64,000 nucleotides of DNA from Pontibacterium sinense (GTDB lineage Bacteria; Pseudomonadota; Gammaproteobacteria; Pseudomonadales; Balneatricaceae). The position numbers were made by a program, and so were the translations under genes. The notes beneath the pieces are model-generated. The model made no database searches. It had not been told where the DNA came from and saw nothing but the letters and a program-made list of their open reading frames with translations. The stretch lies in contig NZ_JADEYS010000012.1 of the NCBI RefSeq assembly GCF_015209595.1, forward strand, positions 78,275-142,274, written 5' to 3'. The stretch's first letter is position 1; each line of letters opens with the position of its first letter. Positions 55,538 to 64,000 of the stretch are shown in pieces.

Positions 55538-56335
55538 CTATTGTTGTGGCAAATCGTCAAACTTCAGTTTCCGGAATGTTTTCATGTTCTGAGAATTGAC
55601 GAACTGAACGGCCACTCCCTCCATGTCCGAGCGGACTACGTGGCCGATCGCCTTTAGCGCAATATCTTTCCCTGAGGCTTCTAGCGGCCGTAACTCTTCA
55701 AATGGCAGCAACACTTCCAGTTCTAACTGCGTACCTTCAGGCAATGACGTTGAGGTGAGTAAGTATGCCCCGCTGGCTGAAATATCCCGGGTTACTGTTT
55801 GTGTTGTGGCTGGGCCGATATTCTCCCCGGATACTTGTTGGATGGTGGCGACCAGATTCAGGTTGAGACGCTCCTGAATACGATTATCACCATTCTCTTC
55901 GCTCTCTTCGTCCAAGGTGCTACGTACTTCCGTATCCGGGTAGACCATGACCTGTATGTCGTCGAGCAACTCAGGGTATTCCAATTGTTCTCGAATACGT
56001 GAGAGTACAACCTGAGCGCCGGCCTCGGGTGTATTGAACAGATAAAGTCCCAGAGTTCCCGGCGCAAACCAGCCTAATTCATCGATCAGTCGGGTTTGAG
56101 CATGTATATGCGAGGTGATGTGCCGCAGTCGGGGAGGAGACTGCAATGCTTCGGGCAGGGGGATAATCACCAGGCTGAAAGGATTGCCCAGACGATCAGC
56201 ACGAAAGCGTTCTTTATCCAGCAGCTGATAAAACTCAACGGTTGGCAGCAGATGGCCGTCATCCGGATGGTGTAGCTCGGGCTTCTGAATAAAAAACTGC
56301 TTTAGAAAGCGCAGTAGCTTTTTGTTCGGTTGCAT
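55538..56335 (-). CDS. GGDEF-like/PilZ protein upstream of the sugar transferase
   Basis: The 265-residue protein has an N-terminal degenerate GGDEF-like region (KERFRADRLGNPFSLVII, DELGWFAPGTLGLYLF) and a C-terminal PilZ domain with the DISASGAYL motif (DxSxxG). The PilZ RxxxR motif is not evident, so c-di-GMP binding is uncertain. Cotranscription with the sugar transferase suggests control of exopolysaccharide initiation (inference). Confidence 0.8.
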   Translation of the reverse strand: MQPNKKLLRFLKQFFIQKPELHHPDDGHLLPTVEFYQLLDKERFRADRLGNPFSLVIIPLPEALQSPPRLRHITSHIHAQTRLIDELGWFAPGTLGLYLFNTPEAGAQVVLSRIREQLEYPELLDDIQVMVYPDTEVRSTLDEESEENGDNRIQERLNLNLVATIQQVSGENIGPATTQTVTRDISASGAYLLTSTSLPEGTQLELEVLLPFEELRPLEASGKDIALKAIGHVVRSDMEGVAVQFVNSQNMKTFRKLKFDDLPQQ

Positions 56336-56439
56336 AGCAGCGGTATCCTAAGACAGTGGCGGTCAGTCTGGTTTATCGCATCACTACAATAGGTCTGACA
56401 TCCAATGTGGGACCCGTATGAACATCAAGCATAACGCGC

Positions 56440-56462
56440 TCTGTTAAAGATGAACAGAGCTA
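56440..56462. repeat. Hairpin upstream of the PilZ gene
   Basis: GCTCTGTT-AAAGATG-AACAGAGC, a perfect 8-bp stem about 105 bp upstream of the PilZ gene start and about 55 bp after the monooxygenase-like gene. No T run on either strand. Confidence 0.4.
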
Positions 56463-56515
56463 ATATTCAAGAATTACGGGTCCTAAATCGGAGGTCTGGA
56501 AAGCCGTTTTGGCAA

Positions 56516-56869
56516 TCAGATGTCAAGCTGTGGGCGGTCGTAATTAGCGGGCTCGTCTGAGTAAACGCATACATTGAAATCTGCGACCAAACCGTCTTCT
56601 GCTACGCACTGGGTTTCAAAGAAGTTAACAATTTCAGCGCGCTGGCAGTGTGCTTCAAAAGCGGCATTGTCTTGCCAAATTTCGTTAAATACGATGGGGA
56701 AGCTGCTACCTTCAGCGAAGGGACTGCTGATGTGACGTGTCACTGTATACTGAATGCAACCGTCCTCGCGTTGGGTATTCGGTTCCAGCGACTGCAGAAC
56801 GCTGAAGAGTTCCGCTTCTTTACCTGGCTTAGGCTGAAACTGTGCCATGCAATAGACTTTTTTAGACAT
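56516..56869 (-). CDS. Antibiotic-biosynthesis-monooxygenase-fold protein
   Basis: A 117-residue ABM-fold protein: VYCMAQFQPKPGKEAELFSV, EDGCIQYTVTRH and FNEIWQDNAAFEAHCQRAE. Relatives such as YgiN act on quinones, but many ABM proteins are functionally unassigned. It follows luxS on the same strand with a 150-bp gap containing a strong hairpin. Confidence 0.85.
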   Translation of the reverse strand: MSKKVYCMAQFQPKPGKEAELFSVLQSLEPNTQREDGCIQYTVTRHISSPFAEGSSFPIVFNEIWQDNAAFEAHCQRAEIVNFFETQCVAEDGLVADFNVCVYSDEPANYDRPQLDI

Positions 56870-56977
56870 AAAAATTGGCCCTGAAATGTTCCGTCGAGAG
56901 GGGGTGGATAAAAGATCATCAGAATCCCCGACCCCTTGTTAGCGTTGGGGCAGGGCGAGATACGCGGAGCTTTTGCA

Positions 56978-57010
56978 CGGAGTTATCCACAGATGCCGGG
57001 GATAACTCCG
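56978..57010. repeat. Hairpin with an embedded DnaA box
   Basis: CGGAGTTATCC (56978-56988) and GGATAACTCCG (57000-57010) form an 11-bp perfect stem with an 11-nt loop. TTATCCACA at 56983-56991 is an exact DnaA-box match. It sits after the luxS stop; no T run follows. Confidence 0.6.
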
Positions 57011-57019
57011 TAATGGCGA

Positions 57020-57532
57020 TCAGCTGTGTTCTTGCAGGAACTTCGGATCCAGTTTTAGTTCGTCATTGGAGTTCACTGCAACGCCGCGGGATTTAATGTC
57101 TTCGGCAATCGCTTTTGCTTCTTCCAGTGAGTGCATTGCATAGGTGCCACACTGGTATTCGTTCAGTTCAGGAATCTGATTCTGAGTCTGTACACCCATG
57201 ACATCTTCCATCGCTGCTAACCAGGATTCAGCAACCTGCTGCTCATCCGGTGTGCCGATCAGACTCATGTAGAAACCGGTGCGGCAGCCCATCGGGGAGA
57301 TGTCGATAATCTCAACGTTGGGGCCGTTCAGGTGATCGCGCATAAAGCCTGCAAACAGATGTTCCAGCGTGTGAATACCACGTTCGGTCAGAATTTCTTC
57401 ATTCGGACGGCAGAAACGCAGATCGAATACCGTAATGGTATCTCCGCCTGGGGTGGTCATGGACTTTGCAACACGGACAGCAGGTGCATTCATACGGGTG
57501 TGGTCAACCGTAAAACTGTCGAGCAGAGGCAT
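57020..57532 (-). CDS. luxS: S-ribosylhomocysteine lyase LuxS
   Basis: LuxS cleaves S-ribosylhomocysteine to homocysteine and DPD, the precursor of autoinducer-2. The 170-residue protein carries the metal ligands H54 and H58 in [17 protein letters not shown]83 in ISPMGCRTG and C128 in [10 protein letters not shown], all conserved. It is followed by the ABM-fold gene. No AI-2 receptor gene is recognised in the window. Confidence 0.97.
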   Translation of the reverse strand: MPLLDSFTVDHTRMNAPAVRVAKSMTTPGGDTITVFDLRFCRPNEEILTERGIHTLEHLFAGFMRDHLNGPNVEIIDISPMGCRTGFYMSLIGTPDEQQVAESWLAAMEDVMGVQTQNQIPELNEYQCGTYAMHSLEEAKAIAEDIKSRGVAVNSNDELKLDPKFLQEHS

Positions 57533-57899
57533 AGTGGAACTCTCTTATGGATGTATTAAGTTTCTAACGGTTCAGCGCAGATATTATTCCTTACGGCTGA
57601 GCCATCTCAGGGCTGGTGTCCGGGCAGTGTATGTAGCACGGATGCACCAGCAATCGCTGATACCCATTTTACGTTAAATCGCCGATGCTGCATAACCAGC
57701 GACAAACCGACGCAGGTGGTCTGGGTTGGCACACTGGCTTGATCATGCAATGCCACATAGAATGTGGCGCTATTGTTAGGGAATTGACGTATTAAAGTCA
57801 GAGAATTGGCTGAAATATGCCGTCTCAGGTAACGAGACGGTTTAAAAATAATGGTGGTAGTGGTATTCAACGAGATGGATTTCGCGTATTGGTATCTGT
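57533..57899. other. 367-bp divergent region between luxS and the GGDEF-EAL gene
   Basis: It contains the hairpin CCGTCTC-AGGTAAC-GAGACGG (57820-57840), about 60 bp before the plus-strand start. An 87-codon minus-strand ORF (57607-57870) has only a TTG start and no evident ribosome site. Confidence 0.5.
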
Positions 57900-60566
57900 A
57901 TGAATAAAAAAGGCATTCTCTTTGCGTTGACTGTTGTGTGTGCCTTAGCCGCGGTTGTCAGTGTGTATCTTAACTATCACTACTCGGCCGCATTGCTGAC
58001 TGTTCAACTTGAACGTAAAGAAGGGCAGCGCGATGCTCAGGTTGTTGCCAGTAAGTTGGATGTCTTTCTGGAAAATCAGCAGCGTCTGGTTGAAACCGTA
58101 GCAGGATTACCCGCCCTGCGCGATTACATGCATGAAACGTCCGCCGAAGGTGAGCAAAAAGGGCGTTACCTGCTTGATCTGGTTTGTCGTACCCAAAAAG
58201 CCTCAATTTGTTACGCACTTGATGACGAAGGTACGATCACGATCCACAACTCGGATATTGGTCCCGTTCCTCTCAAGGGAAAAAACTTTGCTTTCCGCCC
58301 CTATTTTAAAAATGCGTTGACCCAGCGACAGGATATCTATGCTGCGTATGGTGTCACCACGCGTAAGCGGGGTGTGTATTTTAGCCAGTTAATGGCGGAT
58401 GAGCAGGACCACACCCTCGGTGTGATGGTCGTCAAATTGGCCGCCGATCGAATTGACGAAGAACTCACCAAAGAGCGCCGCAACCTGATGCTGGTGGATT
58501 CACAGGGTATTGTCTTTGCGGCCACGAATTCTGACTGGATCCTGAAAAGCTTATGGCCCTTGAGCGAAATCCAGCAGAAACAGGTGCTCTCATCACGCCA
58601 GTTTGGTGATACGCGTATTGAAAGCCTTGGCTTCGAGCAAGTCGATGATGCCGGGCGTATCAAAGTGAATGAGCGTGATTTTGTACTGGAAAAGGCCCCA
58701 TTAGAGCGTTTAAACGGCTGGCAGGTCTTTTATCTTCGCGAAGGGTATCCGGTAACAACATTCAACCAGATCAAGAATCTGACCGAGCTGACCATTCCCC
58801 TGTTTGGTGTGCTGTCTTTAATCTTTGCGGTGATGTTTCTGCGCTGGCGCCAGAGTCTGAAGCTGCAAGTGGCTGAGGAGCGCAAGCGTGTTAAAACAGA
58901 AGCACGTCTGTATCAGCTGGGTGATATTTCCAACGAGGGTATTCTGATCCATCGACGGGGCAAAATCGTTGATCTAAATACTGTCGTGGAACGGATGTTT
59001 GGCTATAGCCGTGAAGAACTGGCTTCTATGGAAGTCTGGGATCTGCTTGCACCGGAAAGTATCGCGGTGGGTTTTCATAATGTACATACCGGGATGGAGC
59101 TGCCTTATGAAGTACAGGCGTTGCGCAAAGATGGGCGAGAGTTCCCGATGGAGGTGTTCGCTAAGAATAGTGAATTGGAGGGTGAGTCGGTACGTGTGGC
59201 TTGCCTGCGTGATATCACCGAATTTAAGCAGCAAGAAGCCACCATTCGTTATCAGGCGCAGTTTGACCTGCTCACCGATCTGCCCAATAAGCAGCTATTT
59301 ACTGAACGTCTGAAGCGCTCGCTGGAACATGCGGCAGAGAACAACACAAATGTCGCGGTGTTGTATATCGATCTGGATGATTTTAAAAAGATCAATGACG
59401 GTATGGGGCACGAAGCCGGTGATCAACTGCTGATCGCTGTTGCCCAGCGTTTGCTGTCTGTTACCCGCATTGGCGATACGCTGGCGCGATACGGTGCAGA
59501 TGAGTTTGTTATGCTGCTGGACGAAGTGAATGCCGAAAGCGAAGCGCCGCGTATGGCGCAGCAGGTATTGCAGGAGCTGGAACACGAATTCGAAATTGAG
59601 GAACACCGTTTCTATATCTCAGGCACCGTCGGTATCGCTATCTATCCCGATGATGGTCGCGATGAAGTGAGCTTGCTTCAGCATGCTGATATCGCCATGC
59701 ATCGCTGTAAGGTGGAGAACAGCGGCAACAGCTACGGTTTCTATCAATCCAGCATGAACGAAGATGTGGCGGTGCGGGTGGAGATGGAACGGCATCTGCG
59801 CTCTGCCCTGCAGAACAACGAACTCTATCTCCACTATCAGCCGATCTTCGGCTCTGATGACCGGCGCTTGCTGGGGGCTGAAGTACTGGTACGCTGGCGC
59901 AGTGAGGAACTGGGGTTTGTCGGGCCGGATAATTTTATCCCGTTGGCAGAACAAACCGGACTTATTGTGGAAATTGGTCACTGGATTCTGAAGACGGCGT
60001 GTACGCAGGGTCGTAAATGGCTGGATGAAGGCTTGAAAGACTTTTATCTGGCGGTGAATATCTCACCGCGCCAGTTACGCCATCAGGACTTTATCTATCT
60101 GCTTAAGTCCGTATTGGATGAAACCGGGTTTCCGGCTCAGGCGCTGGTACTGGAGCTGACAGAAGGTTTACTGGTGAAAAAGGATTCCGGTACCGCACAG
60201 GTATTGGATGATCTGAAAGCACTGGGCGTGATGTTATCGATGGATGATTTTGGCACGGGCTATTCATCGCTGGCCTACCTGAAGATGTTCCCGTTTGATG
60301 TTATTAAGATTGACCGCAGCTTTGTACGTGATCTGGCCGTTGATGCCAGTGATCAGCAGTTGATTGTTGCTGCTATCGAAATGGCAAAAGCGTTGGGGCT
60401 GAAGGTGGTGGCGGAAGGTGTCGAAACCGCTCAGCAGCTGCACTTTTTACGTGACGCCGGGTGTTATTCAGTACAAGGCTATTATCTGAGTAAGCCCATC
60501 GACCCGATGCTATTTAGCGAGCGTATCGTTGAGAAAGAGTTAGCTGAACGTCTGGTTATGCTGTGA
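57900..60566 (+). CDS. Membrane sensor GGDEF-EAL protein
   Basis: An 888-residue protein: TM1 (7-27), a large periplasmic sensor region (about 30-290, CACHE-like by size and position), TM2 (about 292-315), PAS (335-440), GGDEF (450-610) and EAL (620-880). The GGDEF loop is RYGADEF (GADEF at 532-536), a variant compatible with activity. The EAL motif is EVLVRW (661-663), with DDFGTGYSS (782 on), KIDRSFV and VAEGVET intact, so phosphodiesterase activity is plausible. It is monocistronic. Confidence 0.92.
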   Translation: MNKKGILFALTVVCALAAVVSVYLNYHYSAALLTVQLERKEGQRDAQVVASKLDVFLENQQRLVETVAGLPALRDYMHETSAEGEQKGRYLLDLVCRTQKASICYALDDEGTITIHNSDIGPVPLKGKNFAFRPYFKNALTQRQDIYAAYGVTTRKRGVYFSQLMADEQDHTLGVMVVKLAADRIDEELTKERRNLMLVDSQGIVFAATNSDWILKSLWPLSEIQQKQVLSSRQFGDTRIESLGFEQVDDAGRIKVNERDFVLEKAPLERLNGWQVFYLREGYPVTTFNQIKNLTELTIPLFGVLSLIFAVMFLRWRQSLKLQVAEERKRVKTEARLYQLGDISNEGILIHRRGKIVDLNTVVERMFGYSREELASMEVWDLLAPESIAVGFHNVHTGMELPYEVQALRKDGREFPMEVFAKNSELEGESVRVACLRDITEFKQQEATIRYQAQFDLLTDLPNKQLFTERLKRSLEHAAENNTNVAVLYIDLDDFKKINDGMGHEAGDQLLIAVAQRLLSVTRIGDTLARYGADEFVMLLDEVNAESEAPRMAQQVLQELEHEFEIEEHRFYISGTVGIAIYPDDGRDEVSLLQHADIAMHRCKVENSGNSYGFYQSSMNEDVAVRVEMERHLRSALQNNELYLHYQPIFGSDDRRLLGAEVLVRWRSEELGFVGPDNFIPLAEQTGLIVEIGHWILKTACTQGRKWLDEGLKDFYLAVNISPRQLRHQDFIYLLKSVLDETGFPAQALVLELTEGLLVKKDSGTAQVLDDLKALGVMLSMDDFGTGYSSLAYLKMFPFDVIKIDRSFVRDLAVDASDQQLIVAAIEMAKALGLKVVAEGVETAQQLHFLRDAGCYSVQGYYLSKPIDPMLFSERIVEKELAERLVML

Positions 60567-60574
60567 CGCTAAAG

Positions 60575-60599
60575 GCATACCGGGCATAACCCGGTATGC
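60575..60599. terminator. Convergent hairpin after the GGDEF-EAL gene
   Basis: GCATACCGGG-CATAA-CCCGGTATGC, a 10-bp perfect stem between convergent genes, without a T run. Terminator by position only. Confidence 0.5.
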
Positions 60600-60644
60600 G
60601 GGTAAATCTGCACCGACGAGATAGATGGCTTTGTAAACGGGTGG

Positions 60645-61175
60645 TCATGTATCCCGATAACCTGTCAGCATGATGCGTATGAGGTTGTGGGGGCCACGTC
60701 GGCTGAACCAGATGACAGCGACGATATGAAAACCTACCAAGCCCATCACCAGATTAGCGCTGGTTTCATGCAGGTCTTCTATCCAATCCTCTCCCCAGAA
60801 CAGATCCGTCATGGCTAACCAGCCAGACAAGCCCGTGAGCACGACGCCTGCCAGCAGCACCAGAATCATCAGTCCGCCGATTGGATTATGACGATCAGGG
60901 GAGGGTGTATCGCCACGTAGCAGCTCACACAGGTGATGTTTGATATGAGTGGGTGTCGGCCAGAAGTCACTGAAACGTGCGTTCCGGGGGCCAATAAACC
61001 CCCAGACAATCCGCACGGCGACCAGCGCTAACGTCAGATAGCCGACCCACTCATGGGCAGACTCACCTTCTTCCAGCAGAAAATAGTTGAGCAGAAAACT
61101 GGTGGCCAGTGACCAGTGGAAGGTGCGGATCAACGGATCCCACACCTTCACGGTCTGTTGCGATGGAGTAAGCAT
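60645..61175 (-). CDS. Cytochrome b561-type membrane protein
   Basis: A 176-residue di-haem-type inner-membrane protein with four hydrophobic segments: VWDPLIRTFHWSLATSFLLN, AHEWVGYLTLALVAVRIVWG, GLMILVLLAGVVLTGLSGW and LHETSANLVMGLVGFHIVAV. The conserved histidines are the likely haem ligands. It lies 2 bp after the PepSY gene and may take electrons from an unknown donor. Confidence 0.88.
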   Translation of the reverse strand: MLTPSQQTVKVWDPLIRTFHWSLATSFLLNYFLLEEGESAHEWVGYLTLALVAVRIVWGFIGPRNARFSDFWPTPTHIKHHLCELLRGDTPSPDRHNPIGGLMILVLLAGVVLTGLSGWLAMTDLFWGEDWIEDLHETSANLVMGLVGFHIVAVIWFSRRGPHNLIRIMLTGYRDT

Positions 61176-61177
61176 GG

Positions 61178-61447
61178 TTACTTCATCTTGGTTTTTACAG
61201 CGTCACCCGAGACGGGATGGAAATAAACCTCGACGCGGTTATTCGTCTGATCCCAGCCGTAGATCTCATAGCAACCACCGCTGGTGACTTTAAACTTCTT
61301 GATTTTGAATCCCTGATCTTTGATCTGCTGTTGCATGATTTCCGCAGGGATCCAGTCTTGCTGATTACCATCGGTACAACGTGGACCGGCTTGAACCTGA
61401 GTGGTCGCAAGCATCAGGACAGTGGTGGCAGTGATCAGTGCTTTCAT
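61178..61447 (-). CDS. Periplasmic PepSY-domain protein
   Basis: An 89-residue precursor with signal peptide MKALITATTVLMLATTQVQA and a PepSY-like mature part (WIPAEIMQQQIKDQGFKIKK, GCYEIYGWDQTNNRVEVYF). PepSY proteins are often linked to two-component sensors or haem/redox proteins. It is 62 bp after the histidine kinase and 2 bp before the cytochrome b561 gene. Confidence 0.88.
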   Translation of the reverse strand: MKALITATTVLMLATTQVQAGPRCTDGNQQDWIPAEIMQQQIKDQGFKIKKFKVTSGGCYEIYGWDQTNNRVEVYFHPVSGDAVKTKMK

Positions 61448-61509
61448 CGGTAGAGCCTCATTAAGTCGTGTGAATGAGGCTATTGTCGCGCAGCAAACTT
61501 AAAACAAAC

Positions 61510-62919
61510 TTAAGGTTGAGGCAGTATTACCTGTACCGTTAAGCCGCCCTCATCGGCTGTGTCCTGCAGCTGGTATTCTCCCAAATGCAGGGTGACTATC
61601 TGATCGATGATCGAAAACCCCAGCCCGGCCCCCTCGCTGTCTGCCTTGTTTTGTCGGTAGAAACGCTGAACGACCTGTGATTTTTGTACAGCATTCAGCC
61701 CCGGACCGTGATCTGCAACGCTGATCAGGAAGTTCTGCTGTTCTTTGGACAATGAAACAATGATGGTATCGCCGATACAGGTATAGCGAATGGCGTTTTC
61801 TATCAGGTTACGTAGCAGGATTTCGATCAGTGTGGGCTCGGCGTAAAGCGGCTGAGCTGTGTGGTTGATTAGCTCGATCTGAACACCGCGTTTAAGTGCA
61901 TGCGGGACCAGTTCTGCGATCAGGTTTGCGGCCAGTTGATCACCATCCAGCGCTTGCTGCTCCAGCTGTTCACTTTTACGCGGCTCCAGTCGCGCCAGCA
62001 TAAGGAGTTGTGTAACCACCCGCTCCATCCGGTTCAGGCCCGCAGATAGCGGTGCTGCCTGTTCATCGCAGAGCGCGAGACGTTCGATATGAATACGCAA
62101 GGCGGCCAGCGGTGTGCGCAGCTCGTGGGCGGCATCACTGGTAAAGCGGCGTTCACGCCGCAGGGTATCGGCAACCCGTTGGAACATTCGGTTAAGTGAC
62201 TCGACCGGGGCCTGCAATTCGCTGGGTAAGTGTTTGCTGTTGATCGGCGAAAGCTCCGCGCTATTGCGCTGATCCAGTTCCCGGCTGATCTTTTTAAGCG
62301 GGCGCAGGTTGAGATTGACCGTCAGCGTGATGGCCACGATCAGACTGGCAATCACCACGGCTAAAGGCAATAAAACCTGTTCAGCGACTTCCTCTGCTAC
62401 CTCTGTACGCAGGGCCAGTGGTTGGCTGGCACGTATCCATAGAGACTGCCTAGGAAGATAAAGTGTGTAACTGCGCTGCTGTTGGGCGGTCTCGGTAGTA
62501 TGTGTATCAAAGCCTGCATTTTCTGGCGCGGGTAGTTGTAGATCAGAAGGTGATGAATAGAGCAGAGCGCCATGCGTATCCCACACCTGAAAGCCCTGAT
62601 TCTGTTCGTAATAGTGGCCCGGATCATAAGTGTTAAGGCTACGATAACCCTCTTCGTATTCATCTTCGCTGCCTGTGCGTGGCGGCATCGCGGCCTCAGC
62701 CTGACGCACTGATGCTCGCATGGAAGAAAGTAGGGTGTCTGGATCATCGCTGAGAGTGAGCTGACTGGCGAACTGGCGGGCAAACTGTACCAGTGATGCA
62801 TCGTATACTTCTTCGACTTCATGGTGGGTGGTCGACCATGTCCAGCTCAGCAAGACCAGAGTAGCGATGCTGAACAGCCCCGCGAGTGCGCATAGAATAC
62901 GGTTCTGAATTGAACGCAT
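61510..62919 (-). CDS. OmpR-partner sensor histidine kinase, QseC-like
   Basis: A 469-residue membrane kinase: TM1 (about 6-30), periplasmic region (30-175), TM2 (about 182-205), HAMP-like linker, the phospho-acceptor H265 in SDAAHELRTPLAALRIH, and the ATPase motifs NLIENAIRYT, DHGPGLNA and EGAGLGFSI. The signal is unknown. ATG 62919 is one base after the regulator stop; an upstream start at 62949 would overlap it. Confidence 0.92.
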   Translation of the reverse strand: MRSIQNRILCALAGLFSIATLVLLSWTWSTTHHEVEEVYDASLVQFARQFASQLTLSDDPDTLLSSMRASVRQAEAAMPPRTGSEDEYEEGYRSLNTYDPGHYYEQNQGFQVWDTHGALLYSSPSDLQLPAPENAGFDTHTTETAQQQRSYTLYLPRQSLWIRASQPLALRTEVAEEVAEQVLLPLAVVIASLIVAITLTVNLNLRPLKKISRELDQRNSAELSPINSKHLPSELQAPVESLNRMFQRVADTLRRERRFTSDAAHELRTPLAALRIHIERLALCDEQAAPLSAGLNRMERVVTQLLMLARLEPRKSEQLEQQALDGDQLAANLIAELVPHALKRGVQIELINHTAQPLYAEPTLIEILLRNLIENAIRYTCIGDTIIVSLSKEQQNFLISVADHGPGLNAVQKSQVVQRFYRQNKADSEGAGLGFSIIDQIVTLHLGEYQLQDTADEGGLTVQVILPQP

Positions 62920-62920
62920 G

Positions 62921-63571
62921 TTAGTTCTCCACCATGTAGCCAACGCCACGAACCGTGCGAATCAGACTCTTGCCAAACTTCTTACGCAGGGCGTGGATAT
63001 GAACTTCCAGCGCATTGCTTTCCGGGTCATCCTCGTAAATCTCTTCCTCAATCTGGCGGCGGGTGAGTACACGTCCTTTAGCGTTCAGCAGGCTCAGCAG
63101 CAGATCGTACTCTCGTCGTCCCAGTGTCATTGAATGGTTTTGGAACTTAACCTCGCGCGCCGCCGTGTTAATGGTGAGATCACCGTGTTCAATGTACTCC
63201 TGATCGCGACCTGATGCGCGGCGGTGCAACGCACGGATTCGAGCTTCCAGTTCATCAAGATCAAATGGTTTAACCAGATAATCGTCCGCACCCTTATCGA
63301 GGCCAGTAATCCGTTCCTCGATCGCATCGCGGGCTGTCAGGATCAGAACCGGTGTGGCGATCCCTTGTTGTCGGGCTTGCTGTAACACTTCAAGTCCGTC
63401 CATATCGGGTAGGTTCAGGTCAAGGATGACAACGCCGGCGCTATCGTGCTGCATGACTTGCAAACCGGCTGACCCGGTTTGTTGCCAATCGACTCGATAA
63501 TTCCTGGCTTGCAGTGCGAGCATAATGCCCTGACCCAGCAGGGGGTCGTCTTCGATTAACAACAAACGCAT
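62921..63571 (-). CDS. OmpR-family response regulator, QseB-like
   Basis: A 216-residue regulator with a receiver (acidic pair EDD at 7-9, D51, K in VKPFD) and a winged-helix DNA-binding domain (RREYDLLLSLLNAKGRVLTR, IHALRKKFGKSLIRTVRGVGYM). It is followed by the kinase, PepSY and cytochrome b561 genes, in the arrangement of QseBC-like systems. Targets are unknown, possibly its own operon. Confidence 0.93.
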   Translation of the reverse strand: MRLLLIEDDPLLGQGIMLALQARNYRVDWQQTGSAGLQVMQHDSAGVVILDLNLPDMDGLEVLQQARQQGIATPVLILTARDAIEERITGLDKGADDYLVKPFDLDELEARIRALHRRASGRDQEYIEHGDLTINTAAREVKFQNHSMTLGRREYDLLLSLLNAKGRVLTRRQIEEEIYEDDPESNALEVHIHALRKKFGKSLIRTVRGVGYMVEN

Positions 63572-63762
63572 CAGGGGCAGGCTCCATTTAAAATGGTTTC
63601 AGTATCCCATAAGAAAATTAAACAAAACTTAAGGATTCGGAAGGAATTCTGATGCTGGTTGTTGAGCGATCAATTTTCTGGCCGCTTTCTGGTTGTTTAT
63701 TAAGCGTTTTCAGGAAAAACGAAAATAAATGCAAAAACTTTGAAAAAGATGGCTTCTCGTTG

Positions 63763-63790
63763 TTGACAGAAAAATTGATCGAGGTAATAT
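63763..63790 (+). promoter_or_regulatory. Promoter of the tRNA-Ser/Asn genes
   Basis: TTGACA (63763-63768), a 16-bp spacer and TAATAT (63785-63790) lie 15 bp before tRNA-Ser; a GC-rich ACGCGCC follows the -10. Confidence 0.85.
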
Positions 63791-63805
63791 ACGCGCCACT
63801 CCTAC

Positions 63806-63893
63806 GGAGGGATGGCTGAGTGGTCGAAAGCACTGGTCTTGAAAACCAGCGGTCCGAGAGGGCCCTAGGGTTCGAATCCCTATCCCTCCGCCA
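63806..63893 (+). tRNA. tRNA-Ser(TGA)
   Basis: An 88-nt cloverleaf with the long variable arm of class II tRNAs, acceptor GGAGGGA/TCCCTCC, anticodon TGA in CTTGAAA, T-arm TAGGG-TTCGAAT-CCCTA, and encoded CCA. Confidence 0.96.
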
Positions 63894-63925
63894 TTTCTAA
63901 AATGGCGGGAGTATGAGCGTGTAGT

Positions 63926-64000
63926 TCCTCGATAGCTCAGTTGGTAGAGCAGTAGACTGTTAATCTATTGGTCGCTGGTTCGAGTCCAGCTCGAGGAGCC
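63926..64000 (+). tRNA. tRNA-Asn(GTT), cut by window end
   Basis: Begins TCCTCGATAGCTCAGTTGG, with anticodon GTT in CTGTTAA and T-arm CTGG-TTCGAGT-CCAG; it reaches GCC at the window edge, so only the final A of CCA is missing. Confidence 0.95.

Noticed and set aside
56983..56991. Replication origin at the DnaA box
   Set aside because: Only one exact box, with no cluster of boxes, AT-rich unwinding region or dnaA/dnaN/gidA neighbours.
57607..57870. 87-codon minus-strand ORF upstream of luxS
   Set aside because: Only a TTG start, no clear ribosome site, and no recognised motif; it overlaps hairpins in the intergenic region.

Overview
The window is a chromosomal segment of a gammaproteobacterium. 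Its housekeeping blocks keep a Pseudomonas/Oceanospirillales-type gene order (hemA-prfA-prmC-moeB beside lolB, and prs-rplY-pth-ychF flanked by tRNA genes). Protein sequences and the lifestyle genes suggest a marine Oceanospirillaceae-like bacterium, but the genus cannot be fixed from the sequence alone. I see no phage, insertion sequence or CRISPR array.

Layout. 1-6.9 kb: end of secD, secF, rnr, a DedA-PAP2 fusion and serB. 7.2-9.5 kb: a FimX-like degenerate GGDEF/EAL protein. 9.7-10.2 kb: a four-tRNA operon (Met, Gln, Met, Gln). 10.4-16.3 kb (minus strand): ychF, pth, rplY, prs, a further tRNA-Gln, lolB and an LbcA-like TPR lipoprotein; ispE, which usually sits between lolB and the tRNA, is absent. 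16.6-21.2 kb (plus): hemA, prfA, prmC, moeB and a CoA-binding protein. 21.2-30.4 kb: accessory metabolism (acyl-CoA ligase, hydroxyacyl-CoA dehydrogenase, SixA-type phosphatase, AEC carrier, a cysteine-rich metal permease) and several small genes, with a hairpin-rich AT-rich gap at 22.9-23.75 kb.

30.9-45.2 kb is a complete Tad/Flp pilus locus: a divergent REC-AraC regulator, then flp, prepilin peptidase, a winged-helix/AAA ATPase not among the classical Tad parts, rcpC, rcpA, a small lipoprotein, tadG, two TadE-like genes, tadZ, tadA, tadB, tadC and tadD. Overlaps and short gaps suggest one long operon, interrupted by a strong hairpin before tadG.

45.2-54.6 kb: a polysaccharide deacetylase; a translationally coupled GCS2 ligase and AspA/AstE deacylase pair; a degenerate thiolase-like protein; a three-gene signalling module (membrane PilJ-N/PAS/Hpt/CheA-type ATPase kinase, CheY, CheX) with a sigma-54-like promoter; pcm; and an XRE regulator. 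54.8-56.3 kb: a PilZ protein and a polyprenyl-phosphate sugar transferase. 56.5-60.6 kb: a monooxygenase-like protein, luxS and a membrane GGDEF-EAL protein. 60.6-63.6 kb: an OmpR-type two-component system with PepSY and cytochrome b561 genes. The window ends in tRNA-Ser(TGA) and a tRNA-Asn(GTT) cut by the edge.

A recurrent theme is surface life: Flp pili, exopolysaccharide priming, three c-di-GMP-type proteins, a chemosensory-like kinase and LuxS. The most unusual items are the CheA-like/CheY/CheX module, the extra Tad-locus ATPase, the GCS2/AspA cassette, the cysteine-pair repeats of the permease, the missing ispE, and the structured gap at 22.9-23.75 kb.
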